A stretch of DNA of 64,000 nt from Anomaloglossus baeobatrachus (lineage: Eukaryota > Chordata > Amphibia > Anura > Aromobatidae), in NCBI RefSeq assembly GCF_048569485.1, contig NC_134353.1, positions 422,340,243 through 422,404,242 on the forward strand, read 5' to 3'. Below are positions 1-11,900 of the stretch, piece after piece. Below the pieces are notes generated by a model. That model ran no database searches and was not told where the DNA came from. It saw nothing but the letters and a program-made list of their open reading frames with translations. A program made the translations under genes and the position numbers. Within the stretch, counting starts at the first letter, position 1; each line of letters begins with the position of its first letter.

Positions 1-2
1 GG

Positions 3-1001
3 ATCTCAATCGAACACAGCGGGATGGTATCCACCAACATCTTCCGCAAGCCTACTTCGGTGAATGCTCTGCTTCATGCGACCTCGGGACATCCACAGTC
101 CACGATTAACGCGATTCCGACTGGCCAGTTTTTGCGGTTGCGCAGACTGTGCTCGTCGGATCAGGTGTTTGAAGTGGAATCACGTGAGATGAGGGAGAGA
201 TTTGCCGATAGAGGCCATAGCGGAAGATCTATTAAGCGAGGGTACCAGCGAGCAAGATCCTCTCAACGAAACCAATTATTGGTGGAGAGGAAGCTTCCAG
301 CGGCAAATTCTAAACCTGTGGCCAGATTCATCTCCACCTACTGCCGCCAATGGGACCAAATAAGAGGGGTGCTGAATAAACATTGGGGGGTTCTTCAGAC
401 TGAGCCCTCCCTGGCAGGATATCTTCCAGCACGTCCTCTTATGACAGCCAAGAGAGGTCGAAGCCTTAGGGATACTCTAGTGCATAGCCACTATGTGGCT
501 ACAGTGCCCCCTCTTTTTGGCTGTGGTCCTCAACGGCTAGGCTGCTACCCGTGTGGCAGTTGTCGGGGATGTCAGAATATTATTCGAGCTACTCATTTCT
601 CTACAGCTGACGGGAAGAAAGAATATCGGATCCGAGAGTATATCTCCTGCAACACATCTGGCGTAATTTATTATGCCATGTGTGGTTGTGGCATGATATA
701 CATCGGTTTGACTTCCCGTGAGCTTAGAATACGCACAAGAGAACATGTGCGTGACATCCTCGCAGCCAAGGAAGCTGTAGATCCGGATACCTTGAAAACA
801 ATACCCCGACACTTTAGGATGGCTCACAATTGTGACCCAAAAACTCTTAATATTCGGGGTATTGACAAGGTTCACATGGGTATTCGGGGTGGAGACCTTA
901 AAAAACGACTGGCACAGGTGGAATGTCGCTGGATCTTCACCCTGGGGACTATGTCCCCATATGGTCTCAATGAGCGGCTCTCTTTTGCGCCCTTCCTATA
1001 A
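3..1001 (+). CDS. Penelope-like element (Neptune-type) polyprotein, C-terminal part: RT end plus GIY-YIG endonuclease
   Basis: The open frame runs in from the window's left edge and stops at 999-1001; the first in-window Met (24) is probably internal. The N-terminal part (HSGMVSTNIFRKPTSVNALLH, then GQFLRLRR) is the conserved end of the Penelope-like reverse transcriptase. Counting from the Met at 24, residues 174-183 form a CxxCxxCxxC cluster (GCYPCGSCRGC) typical of PLE linkers. Residues 213-228 hold the GIY-YIG pair as GVIYYAMC and MIYIG, followed by the Arg-rich helix and His (RTREH, about 237-241) and the late Glu and Asn (VECRWIF, GLNE). In this family RT copies element RNA and the GIY-YIG nuclease nicks target DNA. 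No internal stop is seen in the visible part. The rest of the RT and the 5' end lie outside the window, so autonomy cannot be judged. Confidence 0.88.
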   Translation: MSIEHSGMVSTNIFRKPTSVNALLHATSGHPQSTINAIPTGQFLRLRRLCSSDQVFEVESREMRERFADRGHSGRSIKRGYQRARSSQRNQLLVERKLPAANSKPVARFISTYCRQWDQIRGVLNKHWGVLQTEPSLAGYLPARPLMTAKRGRSLRDTLVHSHYVATVPPLFGCGPQRLGCYPCGSCRGCQNIIRATHFSTADGKKEYRIREYISCNTSGVIYYAMCGCGMIYIGLTSRELRIRTREHVRDILAAKEAVDPDTLKTIPRHFRMAHNCDPKTLNIRGIDKVHMGIRGGDLKKRLAQVECRWIFTLGTMSPYGLNERLSFAPFL

Positions 1002-2660
1002 TGTTGCGTCGTATATTCCCACTGTTTCCACCTGGATATTGTGGTGTATCAGCGGCACTGACTTGCGTGTTGACACGCACGTAGGTGCCGATAATCGGTA
1101 CCTTTAATATCTCATTTGAGCATTTGAGACTGCCCCTGCGGCCCCTTTTTCTATTTTATTTTATTTTATTTTTGGACAGTTATGGTTCTCTTTTTAACAG
1201 TGTGTTTGTTTCTCTTTTGTTAGTGAATGGGCACCCATATGCATTATCCTTTGTGAAGCAGCAAAGGCCCCCCCCCCTTTCCCCCCCCTTTTTCCTCCCC
1301 TTTCCCCCCCCCTCCTCTCTCCCCCCCCCCCCGCCCCCTTGGAGAGAGAAGAACCTCTCTTACGCTCACCCCCACCATGGATGGACTGCAACTATCGTGA
1401 ATGATGACCGTTTACATCTGGGATCCCGGCTTACATGATGGATAATGAAGATACGGTGTACTGTCACCATCCTGTATTTAATTGGCCATATGGACTCCTA
1501 CGGGACTAATCTTTTTGTATTACAATTTTTTGTATTACTATTATTATAAAAACATCTGGTATTGGGGGAGAAAAAATTGTAGAACCTGACGTTTTTCCAT
1601 ATACTTCTGGGAAGGTGTTGCATGTTAGAGGCGGTGAGGGGGGCTCTTTGGCTCTTGCCCCTATGTTCCCTTTAGACCGGTTGTCTGACAGGACCCTGTG
1701 CTCTCCTTATACTCTCACTGCATTTGGGCTTTCCCCTGTGATCTGGGATTGCCAATAGATGATCGCTTTGAACTTGCTGCTTACTTATCTTCCCTTTGGG
1801 TGGATGGCAGGTTCCATCTTGCAGGGGGATGGTCGGGTGTACTCATGAGGTAGTTTGGGATTCATCGGCTGTTTTTGATGTCACTGCGGCAGGCATACTG
1901 ACGGGGATATGGGGTGAGTCTTTTTCTTGGTGGGCGGTATGGAGAGATCCTTGCCTACCTTGATAGTGAGTGGTGGTTTCACGCATGGGGAGGGGAGGAT
2001 GGATGGGAGGGGGTGGGATTTTGAGACGCGTCATGGGGCGTGCCTGTTGCCTGGACATCGCTGCGGTGGCGTCCTTGACAGCGGGGCCGGAACAATAGTG
2101 ACGTCACAGGAAGTTTTTCTTCCATCCGGCCCCTCCTGTGGACGCTGAACCTGGGCGGATCTGCGGGCCTCAGGGCTACCCGTGACGCGCTCAGTGTGGG
2201 TGGCTTTGATGTACTCTGGGTGCCTATTTAAGGTCAGTCCTTGCACACTTTTTTACCCGTCTCCCGACGAAGCTACACGCGAAACACGTGTTGAGACGCT
2301 GGTCCCCACGTGGTTACCCCGGTGGTGCAGTGATCTGAATAGACTTGAGGAGGTGAGTCGTGCTGCTTGTATTTGGGGAAACACCTGTACAGACTGTATA
2401 CTCGTTCCCATTATCTGTGCCGCAGCCTTACTTTTTAGCTACTAGCCACCACTCATAAACCTTCTACAGATCTTTGCTGAGGATTTTTTCTCTTTCCTCT
2501 CTGGGACACGTGGGGTTCTTTCCCCTTCAGCACCGCTCCCTTGGTCCATATGTATTTATATATTTTTTTACCCAACAGCACTTTATTACAATAAAATATC
2601 TTATATTCACATAATTTTGCTTGTATGGGCTTCTTATTAAGCGAATTTAAAGACTCTGTT
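1002..2660 (+). mobile_element. 3' non-coding tail / pseudo-LTR region of the Penelope-like element
   Basis: No coding frame is supported here. The stretch runs from the stop of the endonuclease frame to just before the first satellite monomer. It contains a C-rich pyrimidine tract (about 1267-1336), a GC-rich part (about 1980-2190), a hammerhead-like fold (2258-2298) and an AT-rich end with AATAAAATATC near 2590. Penelope-like elements often carry terminal pseudo-LTRs bearing hammerhead ribozymes, so placing this tail with the element is an inference from position and the motif. The right boundary is approximate; sequence between about 2640 and 2673 may be element or flank. Confidence 0.6.
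2258..2298 (+). ncRNA. Hammerhead-ribozyme-like motif in the Penelope-like element tail
   Basis: Stem I can form between CGTCTC (2258-2263) and GAGACG (2293-2298). The first core strand CCGACGA (2264-2270) matches the hammerhead CUGANGA except at the second base. A short stem II follows (GC at 2272-2273 with GC at 2279-2280), then GAAA (2281-2284), a tiny stem III (A-C with G-T) closed by ACGT, and a GTT cleavage-type triplet (2290-2292) directly before stem I. Minimal type I hammerheads with one- or two-pair stem III are known in Penelope-like elements and are thought to work best as dimers; CACGTG (2285-2290) is self-complementary, which would suit dimerisation. The core departure may weaken or abolish cleavage. 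Confidence 0.6.
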
Positions 2661-5460
2661 CCTCTTGGTTCTTAAGTTTACTCGGTGTTTGCTAGTATAA
2701 TGGCTTAGTAACAATGAGTTTGAGTGTGCAATGCAGAGGTGCTGCAAATAGCTTTGCACTAGTGGGACACTAATGGAAGTCCAACTGCCACGTTTAGGAT
2801 GCCACTAAGTTTACTCAGTGTTTGCTAGTAGAATGGCTTAGTAACAATGAGTTTGAGTGTGCAATGCAGAGGTGCTGCAAATAGATTTGCACTAGTGGGA
2901 CACTAATGGAAGTCAAACTGCCACATTTAGGATGCCACAAAGTTTACTCAGTGTTTGATAGTATAATGGCTTAGTAACAATGAGTTTGAGTGTGCAATGC
3001 AGAGGTACTGCAAATAGCTTTGCACTAGTGGGACACTAATGGAAGCCAACTGCCACTTTTAGGATGCCACTAAGTTTACTCAGTGTTTGCTAGTATAATG
3101 GCTTAGTAACAATGAGTTTGAGTGTGCAATGCAGAGGTGCTGCAAATAGCTTTGCACTAGTGGGACACTAATGGAAGTCCAACTGCCACTTTTAGGATGC
3201 CACTAAGTTTACTCAGTGTTTGCTAGTATAATGGCTTAGTAACAATGAGTTTGAGTGTGCAATGCAGAGGTGCTGCAAATAGATTTGCACTAGTGGGACA
3301 CTAATAGAAGTCCAACTGCCACTTTTAGGATGCCACTAAGTTTACTCAATGTTTGCTAGTATAATGTCTTAGTAACAATGAGTTTGAGTGTGCAAGGCAG
3401 AGGTGCTGCAATTAGATTTGCACTAGTGGGACACTAATGGAAGTCCAACAGCCACTTTTAGGATGCAACTAAGTTTACTCAGTGTTTGCTAGTATAATGG
3501 CTTAGTAACAATGAGCTTGAGTGTGCAATGCAGAGGTGCTGCAAATAGCTTTGCACTAGTTAGACACTAATGAAAGTCCAACTGCCACTTTTAGGATGCC
3601 ACTAAGTTTCCTCAGTGTTTGCTAGTATAATGGCTTAGTAACAATGACTTTGAGTGTGCAATGCAGAGGTACTGCAAATAGCTTTGCACTAGTGGGACAC
3701 TAATGGAAGCCAACTGCCACTTTTAGGATGCCACTAAGTTTACTCAGTGTTTGCTAGTATAATGGCTTAGTAACAATGAGTTTGAGTGTGCAATGCAGAG
3801 GTGCTGCAAATATCTTTGCACTAGTGGGACACTAATGGAAGTCCAACTGCCACTTTTAGGATGCCACTAAGTTTACTCAGTGTTTGCTAGTATAATGGCT
3901 TAGTAACACTGAGTTTGAGTGTGCAATGCAGAGGTGCTGCAAATAGATTTGCACTAGTGGGACACTAATAGAAGTCCAACTGCCACTTTTAGGATGCCAC
4001 TAAGTTTACTCAATGTTTGCTAGTATAATGTCTTAGTAACAATGAGTTTGAGTGTGCAAGGCAGAGGTGCTGCAATTAGATTTGCACTAGTGGGACACTA
4101 ATGGAAGTCCAACAGCCACTTTTAGGATGCAACTAAGTTTACTCAGTGTTTGCTAGTATAATGGCTTAGTAACAATGAGCTTGAGTGTGCAATGCAGAGG
4201 TGCTGCAAATAGCTTTGCACTAGTGGGACACTAATGAAAGTCCAACTGCCACTTTTAGGATGCCACTAAGTTTCCTCAGTGTTTGCTAGTATAATGGCTT
4301 AGTAACAATGAGTTTGAGTGTGCAATGCAGAGGTACTGCAAATAGCATTGCACTAGTGGGACACTAATGGAAGCCAACTGCCACTTTTAGGATGCCACTA
4401 AGTTTACTCAGTGTTTGCTAGTATAATGGCTTAGTAACAATGAGTTTGAGTGTGCAATGCAGAGGTGCTGCAAATATCTTTGCACTAGTGGGACACTAAT
4501 GGAAGTCCAACTGCCACTTTTAGCGTGCCACTAAGTTTACTCAGTGTTTGCTAATATAAGGGCTTAGTAACAATGAGTTTGAGTGTGCAATGCAGAGGTG
4601 CTGCAAATAGCTTTGCACTAGTGGGACACTAATGGAAGTCCAACTGCCACTTTTAGGATGCCACTAAGTTTACTCAGTGTTTGCTAGTATAATGGCTTAG
4701 TAACACTGAGTTTGAGTGTGCAATGCAGAGGTGCTGCAAATAGATTTGCACTAGTGGGACACTAATGGAAGTCAACTGCCACTTTTAGGATGCCACTAAG
4801 TTTACTCAGTGTTTGCTAGTATCATGGCTTAGTAACAATGAGTTTGAGTGTGCAATGCAGAGGTGCTGCAAATAGCTTTGCACTAGTGGGACACTAATGG
4901 AAGCCAACTGCCACTTTTAGGATGCCACTAAGATTACTCAGTGTTTGCTAGTATAATGGCTTAGTAACAATGAGTTTGAGTGTGCAATGCAGAGGTGCTG
5001 CAAATATCTTTGCACTAGTGGGACACTAATGGAAGTCCAACTGCCACTTTTAGGGTGCCACTAAGTTTACTCAGTGTTTGCTAGTATAATGGCTTAGAAA
5101 CAAGGAGTTTGAGTGTGCAATGCAGAGGTGCTGCAAATAGCTTTGCACTAGTGGGACACTAATGGAAGTCCAACTGCCACTTTTAGGATGCCACTAAGTT
5201 TACTCAGTGTTTGCTAGTATAATGTCTTAGTAACAATGAGTTTGAGTGTGCAATGCAGAGGTGCTGCAAATAGATTTGCACTAGTGGGACACTAATGGAA
5301 GCCAACTGCCACTTTTAGGATGCCACTAAGTTTACTCAGTGTTTACTGGTATAATGGCTTAGTAACAATGAGTTTGAGTGTGCAATGCAGAGGTGCTGCA
5401 AATATCTTTGCACTAGTGATACACTAATGGAAGTCCAACTGCCACTTTTAGGATGCCACT

Positions 5461-8400
5461 AAGTTTACTCAGTGTTTGCTAGTATAATGGCTTAGTAACA
5501 ATGAGTTTGAGTGTGCAATGTAGAGGTGCTGCAAATAGATTTGCACTAGTGGGACACTAATGGAAGTCCAACTGCCACTTTTAGGATGCCACAAAGTTTA
5601 CTCAGTGTTTGCTAGTATAATGTCGTAGTAACAATGAGTTTGAGTGTGCAATGCAGAGGTGCTGCAAATAGATTTGCACTAGTGGGACACTAATGGAAGT
5701 CAACTGCCACTTTTAGGATGCCACTAAGTTTACTCAGTGTTTGCTAGTATAATGGCTTAGTAACAATGAGTTTGAGTGTGCAATACAGAGGTGCTGCAAA
5801 TAGATTTGCACTAGTGGGACACTAATGGAAGTCCAACTGCCACTTTTAGGATGCCACAAAGTTTACTCAGTGTTTGCTAGTATCATGGCTTAGTAACAAT
5901 GAGTTTGAGTGTGCAATGCAGAGGTGCTGCAAATAGCTTTGCACTAGTGGGACACTAATGGAAGCCAACTGCCACTTTTAGGATGCCACTAAGTTTACTC
6001 AGTGTTTGCTAGTATAATGGCTTAGTAACAATGAGTTTGAGTGTGCAATGCAGAGGTGCTGCAAATATCTTTGCACTAGTGGGACACTAATGGAAGTCCA
6101 ACTGCCACTTTTAGGGTGCCACTAAGTTTGCTCAGTGTTTGCTAGTATAATGGCTTAGAAACAAGGAGTTTGAGTGTGCAATGCAGAGGTGCTGCAAATA
6201 GCTTTGCACTAGTGGGACACTAATGGAAGTCCAACTGCCACTTTTAGGATGCCACTAAGTTTACTCAGTGTTTGCTAGTATAATGGCTTAGTAACAATGA
6301 GTTTGAGTGTGCAATGCAGAGGTGCTGCAAATAGCTTTGCACTAGTGGGACACTAATGGAAGTCCAACTGCCACTTTTAGGATGCCACTAAGTTTACTCA
6401 GTGTTTGCTAGTATAATGGCTTAGTAACAATGAGTTTGAGTGTGCAAAGCAGAGGTGCTGCAAATAGATTTGCACTAGTGGGACACTAATGGAAGTCCAA
6501 CTGCCACTTTTAGGATGCCACTAAGTTTACTCAGTGTTTGCTAGTATAATGTCTTAGTAACAATGAGTTTGAGTGTGCAATGCAGAGGTGCTGCAAATAG
6601 ATTTGCACTAGTGGGACACTAATGGAAGCCAACTGCCACTTTTAGGATGCCACTAAGTTTACTCAGTGTTTGCTGGTATAATGGCTTAGTAACAATGAGT
6701 TTGAGTGTGCAATGCAGAGGTGCTGCAAATATCTTTGCACTAGTGAGACACTAATGGAAGTCCAACTGCCACTTTTAGGATGCCACTAAGTTTACTCAGT
6801 GTTTGCTAGTATAATGGCTTAGTAACAATGAGTTTGAGTGTGCAATGAAGAGGTGCTGCAAATAGATTTGCACTAGTGGGACACTAATGGAAGTCCAACT
6901 GCCACTTTTAGGATGCCACTAAGTTTACTCAGTGTTTGCTAGTATAATGTCTTAGTAACAATGAGTTTGAGTGTGCAATGCAGAGGTGCTGCAAATAGAT
7001 TTGCACTAGTGGGACACTAATGGAAGTCCAACAGCCACTTTTAGGATGCCACTAAGTTTACTCAGTGTTTGCTAGTAGAATGGCTTAGTAACAATGAGTT
7101 TGAGTGTGCAATGCAGAGGTGCTGCAAATAGATTTGCACTAGTGGGACACTAATGGAAGTCCAACTGCCACTTTTAGGATGCCACTAAGTTTACTCAGTG
7201 TTTGCTAGTATAATGGCTTAGTAACAATGAGTTTGAGTGTGCAATGTAGAGGTGCTGCAAATAGATTTGCACTAGTGGGACACTAATGGAAGTCCAACTG
7301 CCACTTTTAGGATGCCACAAAGTTTACTCAGTGTTTGCTAGTATAATGTCGTAGTAACAATGAGTTTGAGTGTGCAATGCAGAGGTGCTGCAAATAGATT
7401 TGCACTAGTGGGACACTAATGGAAGTCAACTGCCACTTTTAGGATGCCACTAAGTTTACTCAGTGTTTGCTAGTATAATGGCTTAGTAACAATGAGTTTG
7501 AGTGTGCAATGCAGAGGTGCTGCAAATAGATTTGCACTAGTGGGACACTAATGGAAGCCCAACTGCCACTTTTAGGATGCCACAAAGTTTACTCAGTATT
7601 TGCTAGTATCATGGCTTAGTAACAATGAGTTTGAGTGTGCAATGCAGAGGTGCTGCAAATAGCTTTGCACTAGTGGGACACTAATGGAAGCCAACTGCCA
7701 CTTTTAGGATGCCACTAAGTTTACTCAGTGTTTGCTAGTATAATGGCTTAGTAACAATGAGTTTGAGTGTGCAATGCAGAGGTGCTGCAAATATCTTTGC
7801 ACTAGTGGGACACTAATGGAAGTCCAACTGCCACTTTTAGGGTGCCACTAAGTTTGCTCAGTGTTTGCTAGTATAATGGCTTAGAAACAAGGAGTTTGAG
7901 TGTGCAATGCAGAGGTGCTGCAAATAGCTTTGCACTAGTGGGACACTAATGGAAGTCCAACTGCCACTTTTAGGATGCCACTAAGTTTACTCAGTGTTTG
8001 CTAGTATAATGGCTTAGTAACAATGAGTTTGAGTGTGCAATGCAGAGGTGCTGCAAATAGCTTTGCACTAGTGGGACACTAATGGAAGTCCAACTGCCAC
8101 TTTTAGGATGCCACTAAGTTTACTCAGTGTTTGCTAGTATAATGGCTTAGTAACAATGAGTTTGAGTGTGCAAAGCAGAGGTGCTGCAAATAGATTTGCA
8201 CTAGTGGGACACTAATGAAAGTCCAACTGCCACTTTTAGGATGCCACTAGGTTTACTCAGTGTTTGCTAGTATAATGTCTTAGTAACAATGAGTTTGAGT
8301 GTGCAATGCAGAGGTGCTGCAAATAGATTTGCACTAGTGGGACACTAATGGAAGCCAACTGCCACTTTTAGGATGCCACTAAGTTTACTCAGTGTTTGCT

Positions 8401-8912
8401 GGTATAATGGCTTAGTAACAATGAGTTTGAGTGTGCAATGCAGAGGTGCTGCAAATATCTTTGCACTAGTGAGACACTAATGGAAGTCCAACTGCCACTT
8501 TTAGGATGCCACTAAGTTTACTCAGTGTTTGCTAGTATAATGGCTTAGTAACAATGAGTTTGAGTGTGCAATGAAGAGGTGCTGCAAATAGATTTGCACT
8601 AGTGGGACACTAATGGAAGTCCAACTGCCACTTTTAGGATGCCACTAAGTTTACTCAGTGTTTGCTAGTATAATGTCTTAGTAACAATGAGTTTGAGTGT
8701 GCAATGCAGAGGTGCTGCAAATAGATTTGCACTAGTGGGACACTAATGGAAGTCCAACAGCCACTTTTAGGATGCCACTAAGTTTACTCAGTGTTTGCTA
8801 GTAGAATGGCTTAGTAACAATGAGTTTGAGTGTGCAATGCAGAGGTGCTGCAAATAGATTTGCACTAGTGGGACACTAATGGAAGTCCAACTGCCACTTT
8901 TAGGATGCCACT
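5461..8912 (+). repeat. Higher-order repeat: 13-monomer block of 1,726 bp in two tandem copies
   Basis: Rare diagnostic variants recur at exactly 1,726 bp: CAATGTAGA (5516 and 7242), TATCATGG (5881 and 7607), CAATGAAGAGG (about 6845 and 8571) and CTTAGAAAC (6154 and 7880). The copies are approximately 5461-7186 and 7187-8912. 1,726 is 13 monomers less a few bases. Boundaries are set by where shared variants stop matching and are approximate. Confidence 0.85.
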
Positions 8913-8959
8913 AAGTTTACTCAGTGTTTGCTAGTATAATGGCTTAGTAACAATGAGTT

Positions 8960-11900
8960 TGAGTATGCAATGCAGAGGTACTGCAAATAGCTTTGCACTA
9001 GTGGGACACTAATGGAAGTCCAACTGCCACTTTTAGGATGCCACTAAGTTTACTCGGTGTTTGCTAGTATAATGGCTTAGTAACAATGAGTTTGAGTGTG
9101 CAATGCAGAGGTGCTGCAAATAGCATTGCACTAGTGGGACACTAATGGAAGTCCAACTGCCACTTTTAGGATGCCACTAAGTTTACTCAGTGTTTGCTAG
9201 TATAATGGCTTAGTAACAATGAGTTTGAGTGTGCAATGCAGAGGTGCTGCAAATATCTTTGCACTAGTGGGACACTAATGGAAGTCCAACTGCCACTTTT
9301 AGGGTGCCACTAAGTTTACTCAGTGTTTGCTAGTATAATGGCTTAGAAACAAGGAGTTTGAGTGTGCAATGCAGAGGTGCTGCAAATAGCTTTGCACTAG
9401 TGGGACACTAATGGAAGTCCAACTGCCACTTTTAGGATGCCACTAAGTTTACTCAGTGTTTGCTAGTATAATGTCTTAGTAACAATGAGTTTGAGTGTGC
9501 AATGGAGAGGTGCTGCAAATAGCTTTGCACTAGTGGGACATTAATGGAAGTCCAACTGCCACTTTTAGGATGCCACTAAGTTTACTCAGTGTTTGCTAGT
9601 ATAATGGCTTAGTAACAATGAGTTTGAGTGTGCAAAGCAGAGGTGCTGCAAAAAGATTTGCACTAGTGGGACACTAATGGAAGTCCAACTGCCACTTTTA
9701 GGATGCCACTAAGTTTACTCAGTGTTTGCTAGTATAATGTCTTAGTAACAATGAGTTTGAGTGTGCAATGCAGAGGTGCTGCAAATAGATTTGCACTAGT
9801 GGGACACTAATGGAAGCCAACTGCCACTTTTAGGATGCCACTAAGTTTACTCAGTGTTTGCTGGTATAATGGCTTAGTAACAATGAGTTTGAGTGTGCAA
9901 TGCAGAGGTGCTGCAAATATCTTTGCACTAGTGAGAAACTAATGGAAGTCCAACTGCCACTTTTAGGATGCCACTAAGTTTACTCAGTGTTTGCTAGTAT
10001 AATGGCTTAGTAACAATGAGTTTGAGTGTGCAATGCAGAGGTGCTGCAAATAGATTTGCACTAGTGGGACACTAATGGAAGTCTAACTGCCACTTTTAGG
10101 ATTCCACTAAGTTTACTCAGTGTTTGCTAGTATAATGTCTTAGTAACAATGAGTTTGAGTGTGCAATGCAGAGGTGCTGCAAATAGATTTGCACTAGTGG
10201 GACACTAATGGAAGTCCAACTGCCACTTTTAGGATGCCACTAAGTTTACTCAGTGTTTGCTAGTATAATGGCTTAGTAACAATGAGTTTGAGTATGCAAT
10301 GCAGAGGTACTGCAAATAGCTTTGCACTAGTGGGACACTAATGGAAGTCCAACTGCCACTTTTAGGATGCCACTAAGTTTACTCAGTGTTTGCTAGTATA
10401 ATGGCTTAGTAACAATGAGTTTGAGTGTGCAATGCAGAGGTGCTGCAAATAGCATTGCACTAGTGGGACACTAATGGAAGTCCAACTGCCACTTTTAGGA
10501 TGCCACTAAGTTTACTCAGTGTTTGCTAGTATAATGGCTTAGTAACAATGAGTTTGAGTGTGCAATGCAGAGGTGCTGCAAATAGCTTTGCACTAGTGGG
10601 ACACTAATAGAAGTTCAACTGCCACTTTTAGGATGCCACTAAGTTTACTCAGTGTTTGCTAGTATAATGGCTTAGTAACAATGAGTTTGAGTGTGCAATG
10701 CAGAGGTGCTGCAAATAGCATTGCACTAGTGGGACACTAATGGAAGTCCAACTGCCACTTTTAGGATGCCACTAAGGTTACTCAGTGTTTGCTAGTAGAA
10801 TGGCTTAGTAACAATGAGTTTGAGTGTGCAATGCAGAGGTGCTGCAAATAGCTTTGCACTAGTGGGACACTAATGGAAGTCCAACTGCCACTTTTGTGGT
10901 GCCACTAAGTTTACTCAGTGTTTGCTAGTATAATGGCTTAGTAACAATGAATTTGAGTGTGCAATGCAGAGGTACTGCAAATAGCTTTGCACTAGTGGGA
11001 CACTAATGGAAGTCCAACTGCCACTTTTAGGATGCCATAAGTTTACTCAGTGTTTGCTAGTATAATGGCTTAGTAACAATGAGTTTGAGTGTGCAATGCA
11101 GAGGTGCTGCAAATAGCATTGCACTAGTGGGACACTAATGGAAGTCTAACTGCCACCTTTAGGATGCCACTAAGTTTACTCAGTGTATGCTAGTATAATG
11201 GCTTAGTAACAATGAGTTTGAGTGTGCAATGCAGAGGTGCTGCAAATATCTTTGCACTAGTGGGACACTAATGGAAGTCCAACTGCCACTTTTAGGGTGC
11301 CACTAAGTTTGCTCAGTGTTTGCTAGTATAATGGCTTAGAAACAAGGAGTTTGAGTGTGCAATGCAGAGGTGCTGCAAATAGCTTTGCACTAGTGGGACA
11401 CTAATGGAAGTCCAACTGCCACTTTTAGGATGCCACTAAGTTTACTCAGTGTTTGCTAGTATAATGTCTTAGTAACAATGAGTTTGAGTGTGCAATGGAG
11501 AGGTGCTGCAAATAGCTTTGCACTAGTGGGACACTAATGGAAGTCCAACTGCCACTTTTAGGATGCCACTAAGTTTACTCAGTGTTTGCTAGTATAATGG
11601 CTTAGTAACAATGAGTTTGAGTGTGCAAAGCAGAGGTGCTGCAAATAGATTTGCACTAGTGGGACACTAATGGAAGTCCAACTGCCACTTTTAGGATGCC
11701 ACTAAGTTTACTCAGTGTTTGCTAGTATAATGTCTTAGTAACAATGAGTTTGAGTGTGCAATGCAGAGGTGCTGCAAATAGATTTGCACTAGTGGGACAC
11801 TAATGGAAGCCAACTGCCACTTTTAGGATGCCACTAAGTTTACTCAGTGTTTGCTGGTATAATGGCTTAGTAACAATGAGTTTGAGTGTGCAATGCAGAG

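Noticed and set aside
1085-1438. Plus-strand frame with poly-proline, and its minus-strand glycine-rich partner (1194-1391)
   Set aside because: The composition is explained by the C-rich pyrimidine tract in the Penelope-like tail.
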